Origin: Nautilus pompilius
Lineage: Eukaryota > Mollusca > Cephalopoda > Nautilida > Nautilidae
Assembly (NCBI GenBank): GCA_018389105.1
Contig: JACATO010002731.1
Span: forward strand, 372,001-436,000
DNA: 64,000 nucleotides
Direction of reading: 5' to 3'
Shown here: positions 48,846-62,488 of the stretch, one piece after another
Layout: each line of letters begins with the position of its first letter
Position numbering within the stretch: the stretch's first letter is position 1
Notes under the pieces: model-generated
The model's input: the letters and a program-made list of their open reading frames with translations, nothing else
What the model was told of the DNA's origin: nothing
Database searches by the model: none
Made by a program: the position numbers and the translations under genes

Positions 48846-50686
48846 GGTAAATAGCATTTTAAAGGAAATCACAGGCAAACAAGTCTAATTACCAAATTAT
48901 TAACTGCCTCAAGATTTCCTAAATTTACTAGCATAGGGCATCTGTCATTAGCAGCTTAACTTTTTTTAAAATACATGTGAAAACAAGAGATTATTCTCAT
49001 GGCCCTTGTCAAAATCTCTGTAGCATTTTTTTAAAAAAAGCTTAGAAAATGCCAAATTTGGAGTTATTCCTCCTGCCACAAATTTTATTTTAGATATTTT
49101 TTTGTAAAAGAGACAGGTGTTAAAAGATAATTCATGTTGCTTATAAAGATATGTATTTGGAGATATTCCTTTTTTAAAATGATTTCTGCAAAATTGCTCT
49201 GCAATAGTTGTTTTATAAAAAATTTAGCAAAATAAAAATATGTGGAGAGTGAAGGAGATTTATGGATCTTATTTAAAATAGTGAAATTATGTGAATGGTC
49301 AAAGTTCAAATTAATGGCAGAAAAAAATAGGAAATTACAAGCTTATTATGATCTGGTGTTTGGACAATTTCAAAATAAATCATGAAAAATCCATAATTAA
49401 TTTTGAATGAATATTTTCTGAAGATGCGTATTACCACAATGCTTGTTTGTTCAAATGCAAAAGTTCCAGGTGAATAAATAAAATCCTAAGAACTGATGGT
49501 GATACAAAACAACAACTACAAACAACAATACATCTTTACTGTAGATAGAATCCTAAGCTCATACCAAAAAATTGCAATAAAATTTCAGACACTTGTAAAA
49601 AATTTCTTGATTTCCAATTAACATTAATCATTTAAGAATCTTATGATGACTGTAACAAAATAGCTCGTTACCACAATCTTCTCTAAGAAGAGCTTTAAAC
49701 TATAAGAAAAAGTTCCTGTAGTCATTTTGGAGAGTCCTTCATTCTTATTGATTTCATCCTTTAATTATTTATTAAAGTTGCTAAAAGGGAACAACTTACT
49801 CATCCACTGAAAACTTTTGACAATAAATATCAATGCATTTACAGAGTTAAAAATAATCCAGATACTCTAACTGCATCTACAATGAGAATGTTTACAGATA
49901 AATGATGCAGCTTGCATAGTCTTAAAAGTAACAAAAAATATACTAAATCGTTACAAGGTGACTAATTAGAGATCACAGTGATAATTTTATTTACCAAACT
50001 ATAATATTTAATGGCTAATATAAGCCATTAAAAAATAAAGTACATACAATTTTTAAGCTCTAAAAGTTTAAACTTGTCTGTCCTTAAAATAATATAGGTT
50101 GATTTTGAAATAATCATATTCAGAAGCCAAATTATCACAATCTCTTTTTATTGTCTAGCTTCTGGTGGCATTGTTATAAATATTAAGCCAAAAACATACA
50201 TTTTGCTCAACAGTCAAGTTGTACAAATTCCATGCTTCACAGAAAGAATGGAACAGTTCAGGGTGAGTTATACTCTCAATTCATGTTGCTCTTTTTGTCA
50301 TTCAAAACAGATTTGCCAGTATTACAAATCAAAATCTGCCAGCATTCACTTTTGGACAGCTGCCATCAATATCACACATGGTTTTTGAGGGTAGCAGCTA
50401 CCATATAGCCCTACACCTTTGGTACATCAGTACATCACATCCATTCTTCCAGCCATATTATATGGAGAATAAACGTTCAGAGTAGCAGTTGAAAATGACC
50501 ATCAAACAACAAACTGAACACCAACAAGAAGTCTCACAATAAGATCAAGGGGTCACATGGACCTGATGACAGAAGACCTGTTTTAAAAAATATGGCATAC
50601 TTGAAATAGTTATATAAATCCAAATTATGGAATGTGCAATATATACAAGTACTTTATCCTTAACAAAATGAGATCTTGATATATAC
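48846..50686. other. scrib intron, no feature supported
   Basis: AT-rich. 50200-50580 is less AT-rich and may be a decayed unclassified repeat; nothing recognised. Confidence 0.4.
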
Positions 50687-50743
50687 CTCCTCTTCCATCT
50701 GCTTATATTCCATGTTAATGACAGAGTTTGTTGTTGTTTGCAT
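50687..50743 (-). CDS. Candidate alternative first exon of scrib (tentative)
   Basis: ATG at 50741-50743 opens 19 codons (MQTTTNSVINMEYKQMEEE) that run exactly to a donor-like GAG followed by gtatat, in phase 0. The next downstream coding exon (48278) enters in phase 0, so a short tail-only product could start here. There is no AG acceptor close upstream on this strand, so it would have to be a first exon, not a cassette. The ORF is short and could arise by chance; no promoter is evident. Confidence 0.22.
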
Positions 50744-52849
50744 AGTAAATTAAATTAGAGGAAATTTTAAATAAACAAATAAATGAAGTGGATGGGGTTA
50801 GGGTTAATAAAAGTTTCCTTTCTTTTTTTGTAAATGTTTGGCTAAAAATGTGCAATACAAAATAAAACTTGATACTTTGTGTTTATTTTCAATGTAATTT
50901 CTTTTTAAACATTTTTTCCACTTTCAAGTCTCCAGAACTAAGAGAATGAAATATAATAGGGAAACACAAACAAGAAAAAAGCAAAAAAAGGACCTCAACA
51001 AACTTCACCCTATCTACCAGTCTGAGAATACTTATAGATTTCAACAGAAAACATCGCACCATACAAAATGCTAATGATTGTGGTCCCAAGAAAAGAGTAT
51101 TTAGCAAATCCTTGCTTAAGTGAAATTCTTCCTTTAGTGTAAAAAATAAACACTAAATGATTTTTTGATAATTTTATTTTAAAGAGAGGTGGAGAGCCCT
51201 TTATGTGAAAATCTAGGATCCTTTTGTCAATGCTTTCTTATGAACAGCCTATGTACAATCTTGGGGTAACATATAACCTGCTGGAACACATGGACAGACA
51301 GTTATTTCTTACAATAAGATGTTTGAAATAAATTAGATGGCAAAAGCTCATCAGATATTTTACTTCCACTACTTACTACCCCTTGTTAAAAAGCTGGCTC
51401 AGTAATAACTGAATTTTCCATTAAAAAAGCAGCAGAATTTGAACATTATCCTTAAAGTTTTTCACAGGCTTCTTTCTCTGATATTTGTTTTTTAACTGAC
51501 AATGTTCTTGTACAGTGCGATGAGTTGGACTGATTGAAGTATGCGTCAATATCTGAAAAATGTCCTCCACTGGACAAGAAGATGAAATTATAATCTGTCT
51601 CAGCAGAGATGTACACGGCATCTATAAAGGATAACATTTCAGCTGTTTACTCTAAAGTATTCACAAAGGATTTTTATGGGTTTTTTCGTTAATTGCTCAA
51701 GGGTACCAATGGAATTTCTTTGATGAACCTGAGAGATAAGCTGTTGTCAAGAACTAAAAAGACAAAGTATTCTTAGAAGAAAACTGAAATAATAATAATA
51801 ATAATTTCAGTTTAGAGAATACTGAGTGCATTATTTATCTAATGAATGTCTAAATCAGAGCAGCCACGACTGGGAAGAAACAGAGATTAGATATATACCT
51901 CTACAAGTTTATCAGAAGAGGCAAAAATATTATTATCAAGAGGAATAGCATAGACACTATTCACTCCACAAGGGAGTCTACAAAATACTGATCTTTCAGC
52001 CTTTCAAAAAAAGCAGAAATCAAATGTATTTACAGCCTTTTCTTTAGAATATATATTAATTACATAAGTTTTTTTCAAAGATTACTGGTTCATATTACAC
52101 AAGTGATACTACACCTCAGAAAAAGGAAAATTCTGCATTACTGTCAATACATTTTCCTCTACCTGCTCTGATTTTCAAACTATTTTTTATTTCATTGTCA
52201 TAATAATTAGCATTAGAATCAATGCTATTATTATTATTAGCTTGATATTTATGTTATTAGTATCATTTATTTTATTTTGTTATTCCATCATTATTATTTT
52301 TTATCCATTCTCATTATTACTTTTGTAAACTGCTATTTCTTTTATTACAATTATTTATTATTTATTTTTATTAAACTAAGCTCTTTTCTGATACGCTTTG
52401 GATTTAATCTTTGGCATGCAGTTTGTGAAAATTAGTTTTTCCTGTAAAAGAGAGAAAAAACAATAACAGGCAATTTTTCTTTTCCTTTCTCATTCACAAC
52501 CTAGAGGAGGAGATACTTTTAAAAAATTAGGAAGCGGAGAGGAAAGAACAAATCTGAAATTGTGTGGAGATTTTTAGATCTACATAAGCTAGATTTTAAT
52601 CTATACCCTGCCAACATGTTTTAGCTTCTTTTTTTAAAAAAATTTATATATATACTAAGTCTCTCTCCATCTCTCTCACACACACATTTTAAGTTAACAA
52701 AGTGGATAAAAACCTTTAAAAAAATAAATAATCTGATTCTGATGTGATTGATAATCTGAGAAGATACTTATGACCAGTGCATGCATAAGAAAATGTGAAA
52801 GGTACATATAATGAGATTAAAAAATGAAACAATTTTCTTAAGTTGTATC

Positions 52850-52884
<35 letters not shown>

Positions 52885-55800
52885 TATTTTGTTTAAGTGG
52901 CAGATAGTATCTGATATAGATTTAGATTTCATATATAGTAAAAAAAAAAAAAAAGAAGCTGTAAGGCAAACCAGATCAAATGGAATGAAGACACAAACAA
53001 GTACTACGTATATGGCAGAGTAGTTTACACCACAAAAAGAGAGAACAAACAATAAATCTACAATGATAAAAAAAAGATTAAAGGATTTAATAAGGATAAG
53101 ACAATGATTCAACTTTAATAAGATATTTACAGATTCAGAGACAGCAACATTAATAGAAGCAGGCACAAATAATTTTGTTTGCATAACATTAAACAGAAAG
53201 CAACCTGAAGAATTACGGTGCTGCAGCAGAAACTGAGAAGAGGAGGGAGAAGAAAAATTGCAATATAATCTGAACTAGCTTAATGTCAGATGTTTCATTG
53301 TAGTTTATTAGTAGAAAATTAAACCAAAATCTCTGGTAGCAATCTTTTTTTTGTTTTGTTCTGTTTTAGATTAACAAATATGTAAAACTGATTTAATTTA
53401 AAGATAAAAAGAAATATTCAATGATATGGTTTAAACAGAGAACAGTAGAGAAATAAATTATATGAACTAGATTTACATTTCAATTTTAATAAACAAAATA
53501 GATTTGAGCAGAATTTCATTAATAGTCTGTATGATTAAAACCATCAACAACAGACTCCACAGGAGATTTAACTAAATGCTGAATGAATAAAGGAAATAAT
53601 AATCTGAATGACTAGAAAAAACTCCTGGGATGCCGAAATACATTATGTAGAGTGCTCCAGCAATATGGCAAGGGGATCATGAAATAAATATTGAAAAAAA
53701 AAAAGTAACAATAATCAAGGTTTACAAACAAAATTAGGGGGCTTGTAGGTGGGTGTAAAGACTGGTTTAGATTTCTGCCTTGCAATGCTACTATAAAGAG
53801 GAAACATGCATTTTAATTCTACTGCTGATGTAAGCTGGCTTGTAGTCTGGAGTTTCATCAAACCATCTTATTTAACGTATTCATGATACATGCTAGTTTT
53901 TCCCACAAAGATATATTTTAAGCCTAAGACAAAAGCTGCCACCTACCTCCATTTTTGCCCTGAGGGTGGAGGACAGGAGTAAAAATTAATTAAAACACAG
54001 TCCAGTGACCACCTTTGTTCCTTTGTCAGTCAGCAACCATCTGCATGCTCTCATTAGCATGCTTGCTGAATATTCATGTTATTATATCACTGCTGGGAAT
54101 GAGATCTGATTGGAGCTTTCTCTTCACCAAATGATAATATACTGTTCTTCCCATAATGCATACTGATTTAGTTGCCATGGAGAGCAGACAACTAGCTCAG
54201 CTACATCAATATCTGTAACAGATACCCAGGAATGTGAGGATGTTAGTGACATCAGTAATGCAGCTCTTAAAGGATTACACTGACTGACCATTGTTTCTGT
54301 TGTCTAGCAAGCAAATAAAGAAACAGTTCTATGGAAATTGAATTTCTGTTCCACAGAAGGAAAGACAATAAAAAATCAATTTTATTACATTTGTTGGCTT
54401 CATTTAGTAGACATTTGTACAACATGCAAGGTATCTGAAACAAAGGTGAGTTTGGTGAATATTAAAGCCTGAATGATATCAGAGATCAAAGACCTTTCAC
54501 AGATATTATATTATTATTATTATTAATATTATTAAAAATGACAAGTGCTACACAAAGGAGGTTAAAGAAGAGTCCTTACCCTTTTTGATATAACAGGTGA
54601 CCATCAAATATGTGTAATTACATTAGTTAAATAAACATATACATCTACTTTGAAATTAATTTAGCTTGACAAAAAGGGTTTTAAGTATATTTAGTCAACT
54701 AAAGTATTATTTGTTTTAAGCTTTTAAGAGGAATTGGTTAAAAAATTTTGTCATCTAATTTGTCAATCCTACCTAAGTAAATGATGACAATAATAAGACT
54801 TTCTCAGCATCAATGCAGAATGTGCTTAAAAAATCTGTCTTCAATAGAAAAGATGCCAGCAATTCTCTGCCAACTCTTTTAGCATCAAAATGAAAAAAAA
54901 AAAAAAACCTGTAAGAATTTGCTAATGTTTTTGTTTTGTCATAAACTAAGTACAATATCTAGTTCCCTTTTCTTAACCAAGGTTCCTTTCTAATACACTG
55001 GAACTTAATTTCAGTGTTCCTATGCTAGAACACCAACTTCATCATATTTATTTCCTACATACATAACTACACGAGATGTAAGAGACAGGAAATACTTGTT
55101 ATTGCCTATGACATTAACAACATAATTAAAACGTTTTATTTTAGTTTGTATTTTCTGTAACTACAAAATCATTTTTCAGGTATAATCACCAATATAGGTA
55201 ATCAGTTATTATATCCCCTGTGATGAGGTGTGTTTAGAACTTATCCATCTTTATGCATTTCCTTCTAGAAATTATTTTTAAAACTTCAATCTTGTCCTTA
55301 AGAAACTGTCCCTTGGCCAAACTAAGTAACTGATGCTGCCTTAGACTTTCTCTCAAACTGAGATTACATAAAACCACTCATACAGTATGGCCACACAGCT
55401 AAAGAAAATCAGTTGGTATAAATGTTCTGTTGCATAAAACAAAATAATTTAATTTATGCCACTAGCAAAAATTCAGGTAGTTTAACAGAGATAAAATATG
55501 GATGAAACATGTTCTACATATAAAACCATAGTCCAATTATGGAATCATTTATATATTGGGAAAAAACAAAACAAATATTAATTTTATTTTATGAAGGATT
55601 TTCTGAACTCTGGTTATCTCCCTTAGTGAAAAAAAAAGTTTTATATATTTCCCATTTATCTACAATATTTTAAAATTAATCCAGCTGTTAACAGTATTTT
55701 ATCTAAATCAATGCAGATACAAGGTAAAAAGAAATAGCTAATGTTTGCCAGATAAAAGTTTTTTATTGTTTTTTTTTTCATTATAGCCCAGGCACTGATC

Positions 55801-56646
55801 CAGACTACAGCAGCAGTGTAACTCTCATGATATTAAAAGAATGAACAACAGAAACTATATATTTCACTCAGAAACAGAGCTTATTTATAACATCTCTTGG
55901 TTGCTTTATTACAATTTTCAGTGAGTGCAAACAGTAAACTCCATGTATAGACATACTCTCACTAAAAATTGTTTCATCAATTAAACCAGGCATTTTTGGT
56001 AATCAGAATGAAAATTTGTAATGATGACAATGAATTTACCATTTATACAGACAGACTGAAATTCTGGATTGAAATACTGTGGAAATTTCCTACTCTACAG
56101 ACTTGAAAATTTAAAATGGAGAAGATAATTAAACAGTCTGACTATAATGCAGTGCTTGTGTAATACTAACCCAAAATATTTAATATTTATATGAATTTTT
56201 AAAAGATAAAAATGAATAATTTTTGTTAATTAGCTCAGAAATTATTTCTTTAAAAAAGTTCTTTATTCCAATAGGCTTATACAAGAAAAAGAACTTCAAT
56301 TTTTTTAATAGTGTTATTTCCCCTATACAGTTAGGTAAATAAAGGGTTTAATAATAATATAATTAATAGCAAAAACATATTAACAATTGTTTTTTTTTTA
56401 CCTTCTTTAAAAATTAGGCAGTATATTATTATAATATTAAAATTACAAGAAATATAAGATAAATTGCTCACGTCTTATGTTAAGTATAATGGAGGTAGAA
56501 GAAAAATGCAGCCATTAAACAAAGGAAGTAATGATGCTACAACTAAAAGTATTTAGTATTTTATAAATTACATTAAAAAAACAAGCCATAGCAATGTAGC
56601 CCACAACATGTAAGAAAAGAAAGTGTTTGCAAAATCAAAAAATTAC
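50744..56646. other. Large scrib intron, AT-rich
   Basis: Holds microsatellites at 51790-51806, 52850-52882 and 54507-54534, and a candidate 13-nt microexon at 53947-53959 (see findings). 53940-54330 is noticeably less AT-rich than its surroundings. No transposon protein is recognised here. Confidence 0.4.
52850..52882. repeat. (TAA)n microsatellite
   Basis: About eleven uninterrupted TAA units in the intron; on the minus strand it produces a spurious poly-leucine frame. Confidence 0.95.
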
Positions 56647-56925
56647 CTGAAAATCTGGGATTTTTGACATCCTTCCTGATGGATTCCGAGCTTGCTTAAC
56701 TGGATCAGTAATAATAACATCCTCATCATCTTTTATCTCATGCTTGGTAACAATGTTTTTTAGATCATGCCTGGCAACATCTGCTGTATCATGCTTGCTG
56801 ACAGCAACAACATTGCCTTGAGAATCATGCTCCATGGCATCCTCATCTGCATCATGCTTTGCAATTATGAGTGAGGTTCTTTTCCGTGGAACTGGTGGGC
56901 GTGGCTTAGGTGCAGGTTGAGGCCG
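56647..56925 (-). CDS. scrib: scrib exon: proline-rich start, then His-acid repeats
   Basis: Acceptor TTTGTAACTCTTCAG and donor CAG followed by gtaatt. Phase 0 at both ends, 279 nt, 93 codons. Residues 1-15 are RPQPAPKPRPPVPRK, with the class II SH3-ligand-like PPVPRK. Residues 22-63 hold five basic/acidic-His-acidic triplets (KHD, EHD, KHD, RHD, KHE at 23, 32, 44, 52, 61). The end reads NPSGRMSKIPDFQ and joins SKNPNEGMSF. It should lie between the PDZ domains and the conserved tail. I know of no equivalent repeat in human SCRIB. Assignment to scrib rests on strand, phase and position. As a symmetric phase-0 exon it could be skipped. Confidence 0.8.
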
Positions 56926-57578
56926 CTGAAGAGTTACAAACACGCAAACACAGTCAAAGCAAACAATGGCTTACAAAATATGAAGCATGCAACAATAGTT
57001 AAGCAGCAGAAAACAGTCATGCGCTGTGGAGATCTACACACTCCTTAATAAGAAAAAAAAGAGATAAAAACTGTATAAAGTAGTAAGTGTACTTGTGTTG
57101 ATATTTGCATAGTTTAAATTGAAACCTCAGGCCAATCCCTAGTTTTCTATGGAGATACTGTAATAAGGGTCTGTGTGAACAAATTTCAGAAAATCATTAA
57201 ATAAATTATAATACAAAGTATACTAAAAAATTTAATAAATCAAACTTTTTTCAACTACTATTGCATCAAAATATTTGTAATGTATTAGTGATTACACTGG
57301 ATAACACAAAATGACTTTTTGTCTGCTACTGAGGTACATGTAGCTGTCCTTTAACAAATCAAGCAGCTGATTCCAAATCTGAAGTCAGAACTGACCCAGC
57401 CCGTCAGGGTTTATAATTACAGAAAAATGCCGTTTTCAGTCCTTGTTTATTAATAAATCCAGCACATCAAAAAATTTTGCAAAAAATAATTTCATTTCAC
57501 AATATAAACACATTGTATATTGTACAGTAACTGTTATCCATAAGCTCAAACACATTGTATAAAGTATATATTAACTGT
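56926..57578. other. scrib intron flank
   Basis: AT-rich; 57290-57440 is somewhat less so and may be the 3' untranslated end of the transposon copy to the right. Confidence 0.35.
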
Positions 57579-59233
57579 TTATAAATGCTTTATGTACTTG
57601 ATTTTATGCTTGTCAATAGCAGTGGTTTGTCTTTGAAAAAACCAACAACAGTCTCCCACCAAGTTGGAGTTGAATCTACCCTGATAGTGGGTCTCCATTG
57701 CCTTTATGTTAGAGAACCTCTCACCATGCTTATCGCTCACAGCACCAAGCTTGGCTGGAAACAATTCCAGGTGTGAATGAAGAAAATGCAACTTCAGCGA
57801 CATACAGCAACCCATTTCTTCAAAGGCTCTTATCATGTCTTGAACCAACTCGGCATAGTTGTCTGCTTTGTGGTTCCCAAGGAAATTGTGGACTACCAGT
57901 TTGAAAGCCTCCCATGCAGCCAGCTCCAGTGGGTTAAGCCTGGACTGGAAGACTGGATCGGAAAATAAATCACGAATTTGTGGTCCGACAAATATTCCAG
58001 CCTTTAATTTGGCATCAGTTAAAATCACTCCAAATTTTTCTTTCAGATAAAGAAATCCCACACCTTCAACACTCACTGCCTTTACAAAGCTCTTCATTAG
58101 GCCCAGCTTTATATGCAGTAGTGGAAGAAATATTCTTTGCAGATGACATACCAGTGGCACATGTTGCACATTGAATTTTCCTGGAGTATGGTCTGTTCTT
58201 GGTGGCCATTCTTTGATCTTATAGTGATTTGCATCATTTCTGCTATTTCAGAAACACAAGAAGCACATACATTTGGTATATTCAAGCTGCAGACCAAGCA
58301 ATAGGCCTATCACTTTTAAGTCACCGCATATGTTTCCACTTGTGGTCAGCATATTTGGTGAGTTTCATTAGAAGTTCCATGGACTCGTACGTCTCTTTCA
58401 TACTGACAGCATGTGCCACAGGCACAGATGGCTTTTCACTGCCATTGTGTAAAACACAGCTTTTAGACTAAGCTTGCTAAAATCGATGGATAACCTCCAT
58501 TTATCAGAATGGCGTTCATATCCTAGTTGCTTCATGAGGCCATTCACATCAGTGAGTAGCACACTTTTCTCCATCTGGTAGAATGCTGCCAAACTAGCAT
58601 GGCGCACACAAATGAAAAATTTTCATGCCTTCTGCCAACAAGCTCCACTCTTGCAAACACAAGCCCAACAATTCTACCTTTTGCTTAGACAGCTCCAGGT
58701 CTCTGACAAGGTCATTTAACTCTTCCAGGTTGATCAGGTGAGCTTGTTTCTCTGACTCCAATTCTGCTGATTTGTAAAGCTCAGTTTTATCAGAATTACC
58801 ACTACCATCATCACTTTCAATTTCAGCAGTAGCTGGTGGCACGGGTACCGGATTGTCCTCATCGTGTGGCACAGGTTTTAGTGCTGACTTGCAATCAGGA
58901 TATGTTATCTTGTTTTTGTTTTTCTTGGTGAAACCAGCCACTTTAACCGTGCAGAAGTAACAGTCAGTGAGATGATTTGTTGGTCCCGCCACACCATTGA
59001 CACAGCAAATGGCATCATTTCCAATTTAACCACTGTGTCAGTCCGGAGGTACAAACAGAGCAACATATGTATGGTGCCCATGTCTTGTCTTGGTCATCCA
59101 TCTTGCAACGGAAGTAATGGTTGTATGCGATCTTGAGCTGATTGGTTATGTTTTTCCGTTGGTTACAAGACATATATTCGCCATATACATAGCAAAGTCA
59201 GTCTGCACTGTTCAGACACTTTTGTCTATTCAT
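57579..59233 (-). pseudogene. Copy 2 of the LPPLHIKLGLMK transposon-associated family
   Basis: Starts at ATG 59231-59233 (MNRQKCLNSAD, then TGA at 59198-59200, then LCYVYGEYMSCNQRKN). It continues through DDQDKTWAP, DCYFCTVKVAGF, EELNDLVRDLELSKQ, FSKLSLKAVF and LLHIKLGLMKSFVKAVSVEG. The last part carries VGPQIRDLF, AAWEAFKLVVHNFLGNHKAD, GCCMSLKLHFLHSHLELFP, HGERFSNIKAMETHYQGRF and LVGDCCWFFQ. It is broken by at least the early TGA, a stop plus shift near 59020 and shifts near 58600, 58430 and 58190. Module order is the same as in the copy at 20314 but the sequences differ at many residues, so they come from different subfamilies or old insertions. It sits in an intron of scrib in the same orientation. 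Confidence 0.78.
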
Positions 59234-61899
59234 ATGAATTTGAAATAAAATAACATTTCATGTATTAAAAGCTCAAAAATAAAAACTGAACAAAATTGTT
59301 TACTCAACAAAATAAACCAAACAGATGGAAAATATAGATTACTTACGGAGAAACTACCACTATGCCGAAACATTGAGAAGAACAGCGTACAACTGACACT
59401 TCTCTACTACAACGCATGAGGAGCAGTATTTGTGTTGTATATGTAAGCAGGCAACCATGTGGTTCTCCTGCATAGCCTGCTGTGTGTACACAGTACTAAA
59501 AAGAACACTCAAAATATATTAGATTTCCATTCATTTCTGTAGCTAAAAATCCTTACGTATTAGGTTAATTCTGATTTCTGATTTCAGATTTGAAAACAGT
59601 ATAATTTAATTAGTCTAAGACAAATACTTTTACCTCAGTTGCGAATTGATTGTTGTCTAGTGTTATTCACAGATAATTAAAAACCTTTCCAATATTATCA
59701 TATATATTGCAATAAAATTCACATTATTTGTAAAAAATAAAAACCTAAAAGATTGTTAAACAACAGGCGTGTAAAATGTCATGCAGACAAGAGAAGTCAT
59801 AAACATTTAGAGGAACAGTAATTGTAACCAAGTTTTAAAAGTTATAATTTATTAATTAAAAGCAAAAACATGGCAATTCACATATAATCTATATTTCATA
59901 AATAATTTTATAATGGACAGAATTTCATTATTTCTACAAGTTTTGTATTAGCTTGCAAGCAAAATACCAGTTATGTGTATGCCTGTGCTTAAGATGTTTT
60001 ATTTTTTAAAAATTTGTTGACTGGTTTACATGCAGTAAAAAATTTGGTAAAGAAATGAATTAGCTCTGTTCAAACTAATCTTTATTTTCTTAATTATGTG
60101 CAGTTAATGTTCCATAAAAGCATACTAATTGCTGTGCAAATTAAGTATTATGTTTATGTCTTACTATAAAATTCTGCTCTGCCTATTTTCTACATGTACA
60201 ATTAACTTCTGCATACAAATCTGTTTTAAGCAATAGAGATATTTTCAAAGAAGTTGTACATTGTCATTGTTCTCAGTCCTACATCTAATCAACTAATGGA
60301 ACTAGGGAACATTATACTACCAAATTATGTGCAACAAATTCAGATATCTAGAACCTGTGTAGCTCATACACTATGATCCACATATGCTTATCCAACAGAC
60401 CTGATAATTGTGGAGATTTAAAATTGTTGTCAATCAGTTCTATCAAAGGGAAAAGTGTATTACATACATTATATTAAAATAAACAGATAATTATTATTGG
60501 CCAAAAGTTTAACACAATGATCATGTTAGGAAATATTTTTAAAATAGTAGTTAACAAAATTTTTTAAAAGACCTATGTACTCCCTAAAGAGTTATAGTTT
60601 GATGAAGAGAAATTTAACAGACTAATGTGTCTCATTATTTTATTCATGTGACCTCAGTCTGAAAAACAGTACTCCAAACATCAAATACATGTATCCTTAA
60701 TCTTGAATGTATCATGAAATATCATCAAGATCTTTGTTAAAACTAATTATTTACTGATAATTTGTTGTGATTTAGTTTAGTCCGTATGCATGAGTTAAAA
60801 ACTCTTGGCAGTTTATTTCATAAACAACTCAACACCTACTGTTCCTTGTTTTTTTGGGGAGGAGGAGAATTTTTAAAAAATTGTTTTTCTGGTTTAAATA
60901 AATCATTTTCTAAAAAATAAATATAAAACAATCAACCATTGAACAAAGGCACAAGTCTGCATCACTTACTGGACAAAAGACAGAATTACTACATGTAATA
61001 ATAATTGTGTACTGTCACATAGGACAAAGAGAGCTGTCTGGAGGACTCTGAACTGGACAGCTACAGTCACACACATTGCAAATAAATGACATACAAGGGA
61101 TTCCATAACAAGCAGTAAATGTTTTATTTTTAAAAAAATGTTAATGGTTTTGAGGTTTAATATCTGCAGCAAATTTTGCTCTTAATTTATGGAAAAGAAA
61201 CCAAAATAGCTATGTATCCATTAGTTTTTAAAAATATGAATCCAGAGAGAGCTTGACAAATCTATTTGTGATTAATAGAAAAGTGCTTATACAATAGACA
61301 TGAAGAAAAATGCCTACCTACTTAAATTCAATTTAATGATGTTAAATTGCTAAAAAACAAAAAAAAAAAAAATGTAATATAATACATTTAACCTTTAACT
61401 ACATCTTATACAATTCAGTCATTTTAAAGAGATTTTTTGATAAAATCATTAAAGTTTACGATTTCATAGGATTTTGTGACCCAAAAAACAAAACCAACTA
61501 CAAAAAATAAATAACTGCCAAGAACAGACTGGATAAAAATTAATAACTTATTCAAATATTAATTAAATAAATATTTAAATCAATTGTATTTAGTTTTAAG
61601 TAAATTGTCTGTCACTGGCAGCAATCTGAGATACAAGAATTCCATTGGCATCCTCATTAATGAATCACAAAGCAATAAGATAAAGAAATAATTATCTACC
61701 TTCTCAAATGCAAATAATAAAATGTTTGTTTAATACCTTATTTATTAATAAGAATTAGGCTGTTTGCTAAAACATTTCAACAAATACTGTTAAAAAATGC
61801 ACTGCTCTTAATCTTGTCTATTTTATTTTTTTTAATTTCAAGTTGTTAAATTGTACAAAATCTTAGAGATAACCTCTCTACAAGGGAGAAAATTCTGGA
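59234..61899. other. AT-rich intron DNA, no feature supported
   Basis: 59234-59510 is less AT-rich and may be the 5' flank of the transposon copy. The rest is plain AT-rich DNA. Confidence 0.4.
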
Positions 61900-62185
61900 G
61901 AGAGTATGTAGTGCCACAGCTGTCAGCTAGAAAGCATTGCCAAACCAGTGCCATGTGGGGTCCAGTACTTCTGACATTGACAGAAAATCCCTACTAAAAA
62001 CTCTTCACTTTTAATGTGGAAGGAAACTGGAGTCCGAAGAAAGCTCTTATGATCAGTTAGTGAAAAAGAACAAAGAGAAACCATGCTAAGGAGATTCACC
62101 AAACCAATTGGTCCCAACAGAGAACCAAATTCAGGCCCTTTGGCCTTGGCAATCCAATGGTCTAACCAGGGGCACATGCCACCCA
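61900..62185 (-). repeat. tRNA-derived SINE copy 4
   Basis: Minus-strand reading gives B-box-like CCTGAATTTGGTTC (62122-62135), then CCAATTGGTTTGGTGAATCT, TAGCATGGTTTCTCTTTGTT, CTCCAGTTTCCTTCCACATT and GTGAAGAGTTTTTAGTAGGG. The order matches the other copies. Confidence 0.72.
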
Positions 62186-62488
62186 TAGAACTTCAAGTAA
62201 ACAGTTTGAGATTATCCAGATAAAATTACTAATGAGTTAAAAAATATTATCCACCCTCTATAGTATTTAAAGATTGCTACCATATGTCTTTCAACTGCTG
62301 AATAACATTCAAATGAGATTTAACATAAAGACAAACTCCATCTCATTTTTATTTTTAAATTCTAAAAGATAATGAGTTAAAGAAAACCATCAAGCCTGAA
62401 TATGAAAATGATAAATAAATTCACTATTTGTGAATAAATGTTATTACATTTTTTGAGGGAAAGAGGATTTTTTTCTATTGTTGATTAT

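Noticed and set aside
52849..53184. 111-codon minus-strand open frame
   Set aside because: It is hydrophobic low complexity ending in poly-leucine from the TAA microsatellite; no domain or splice context.
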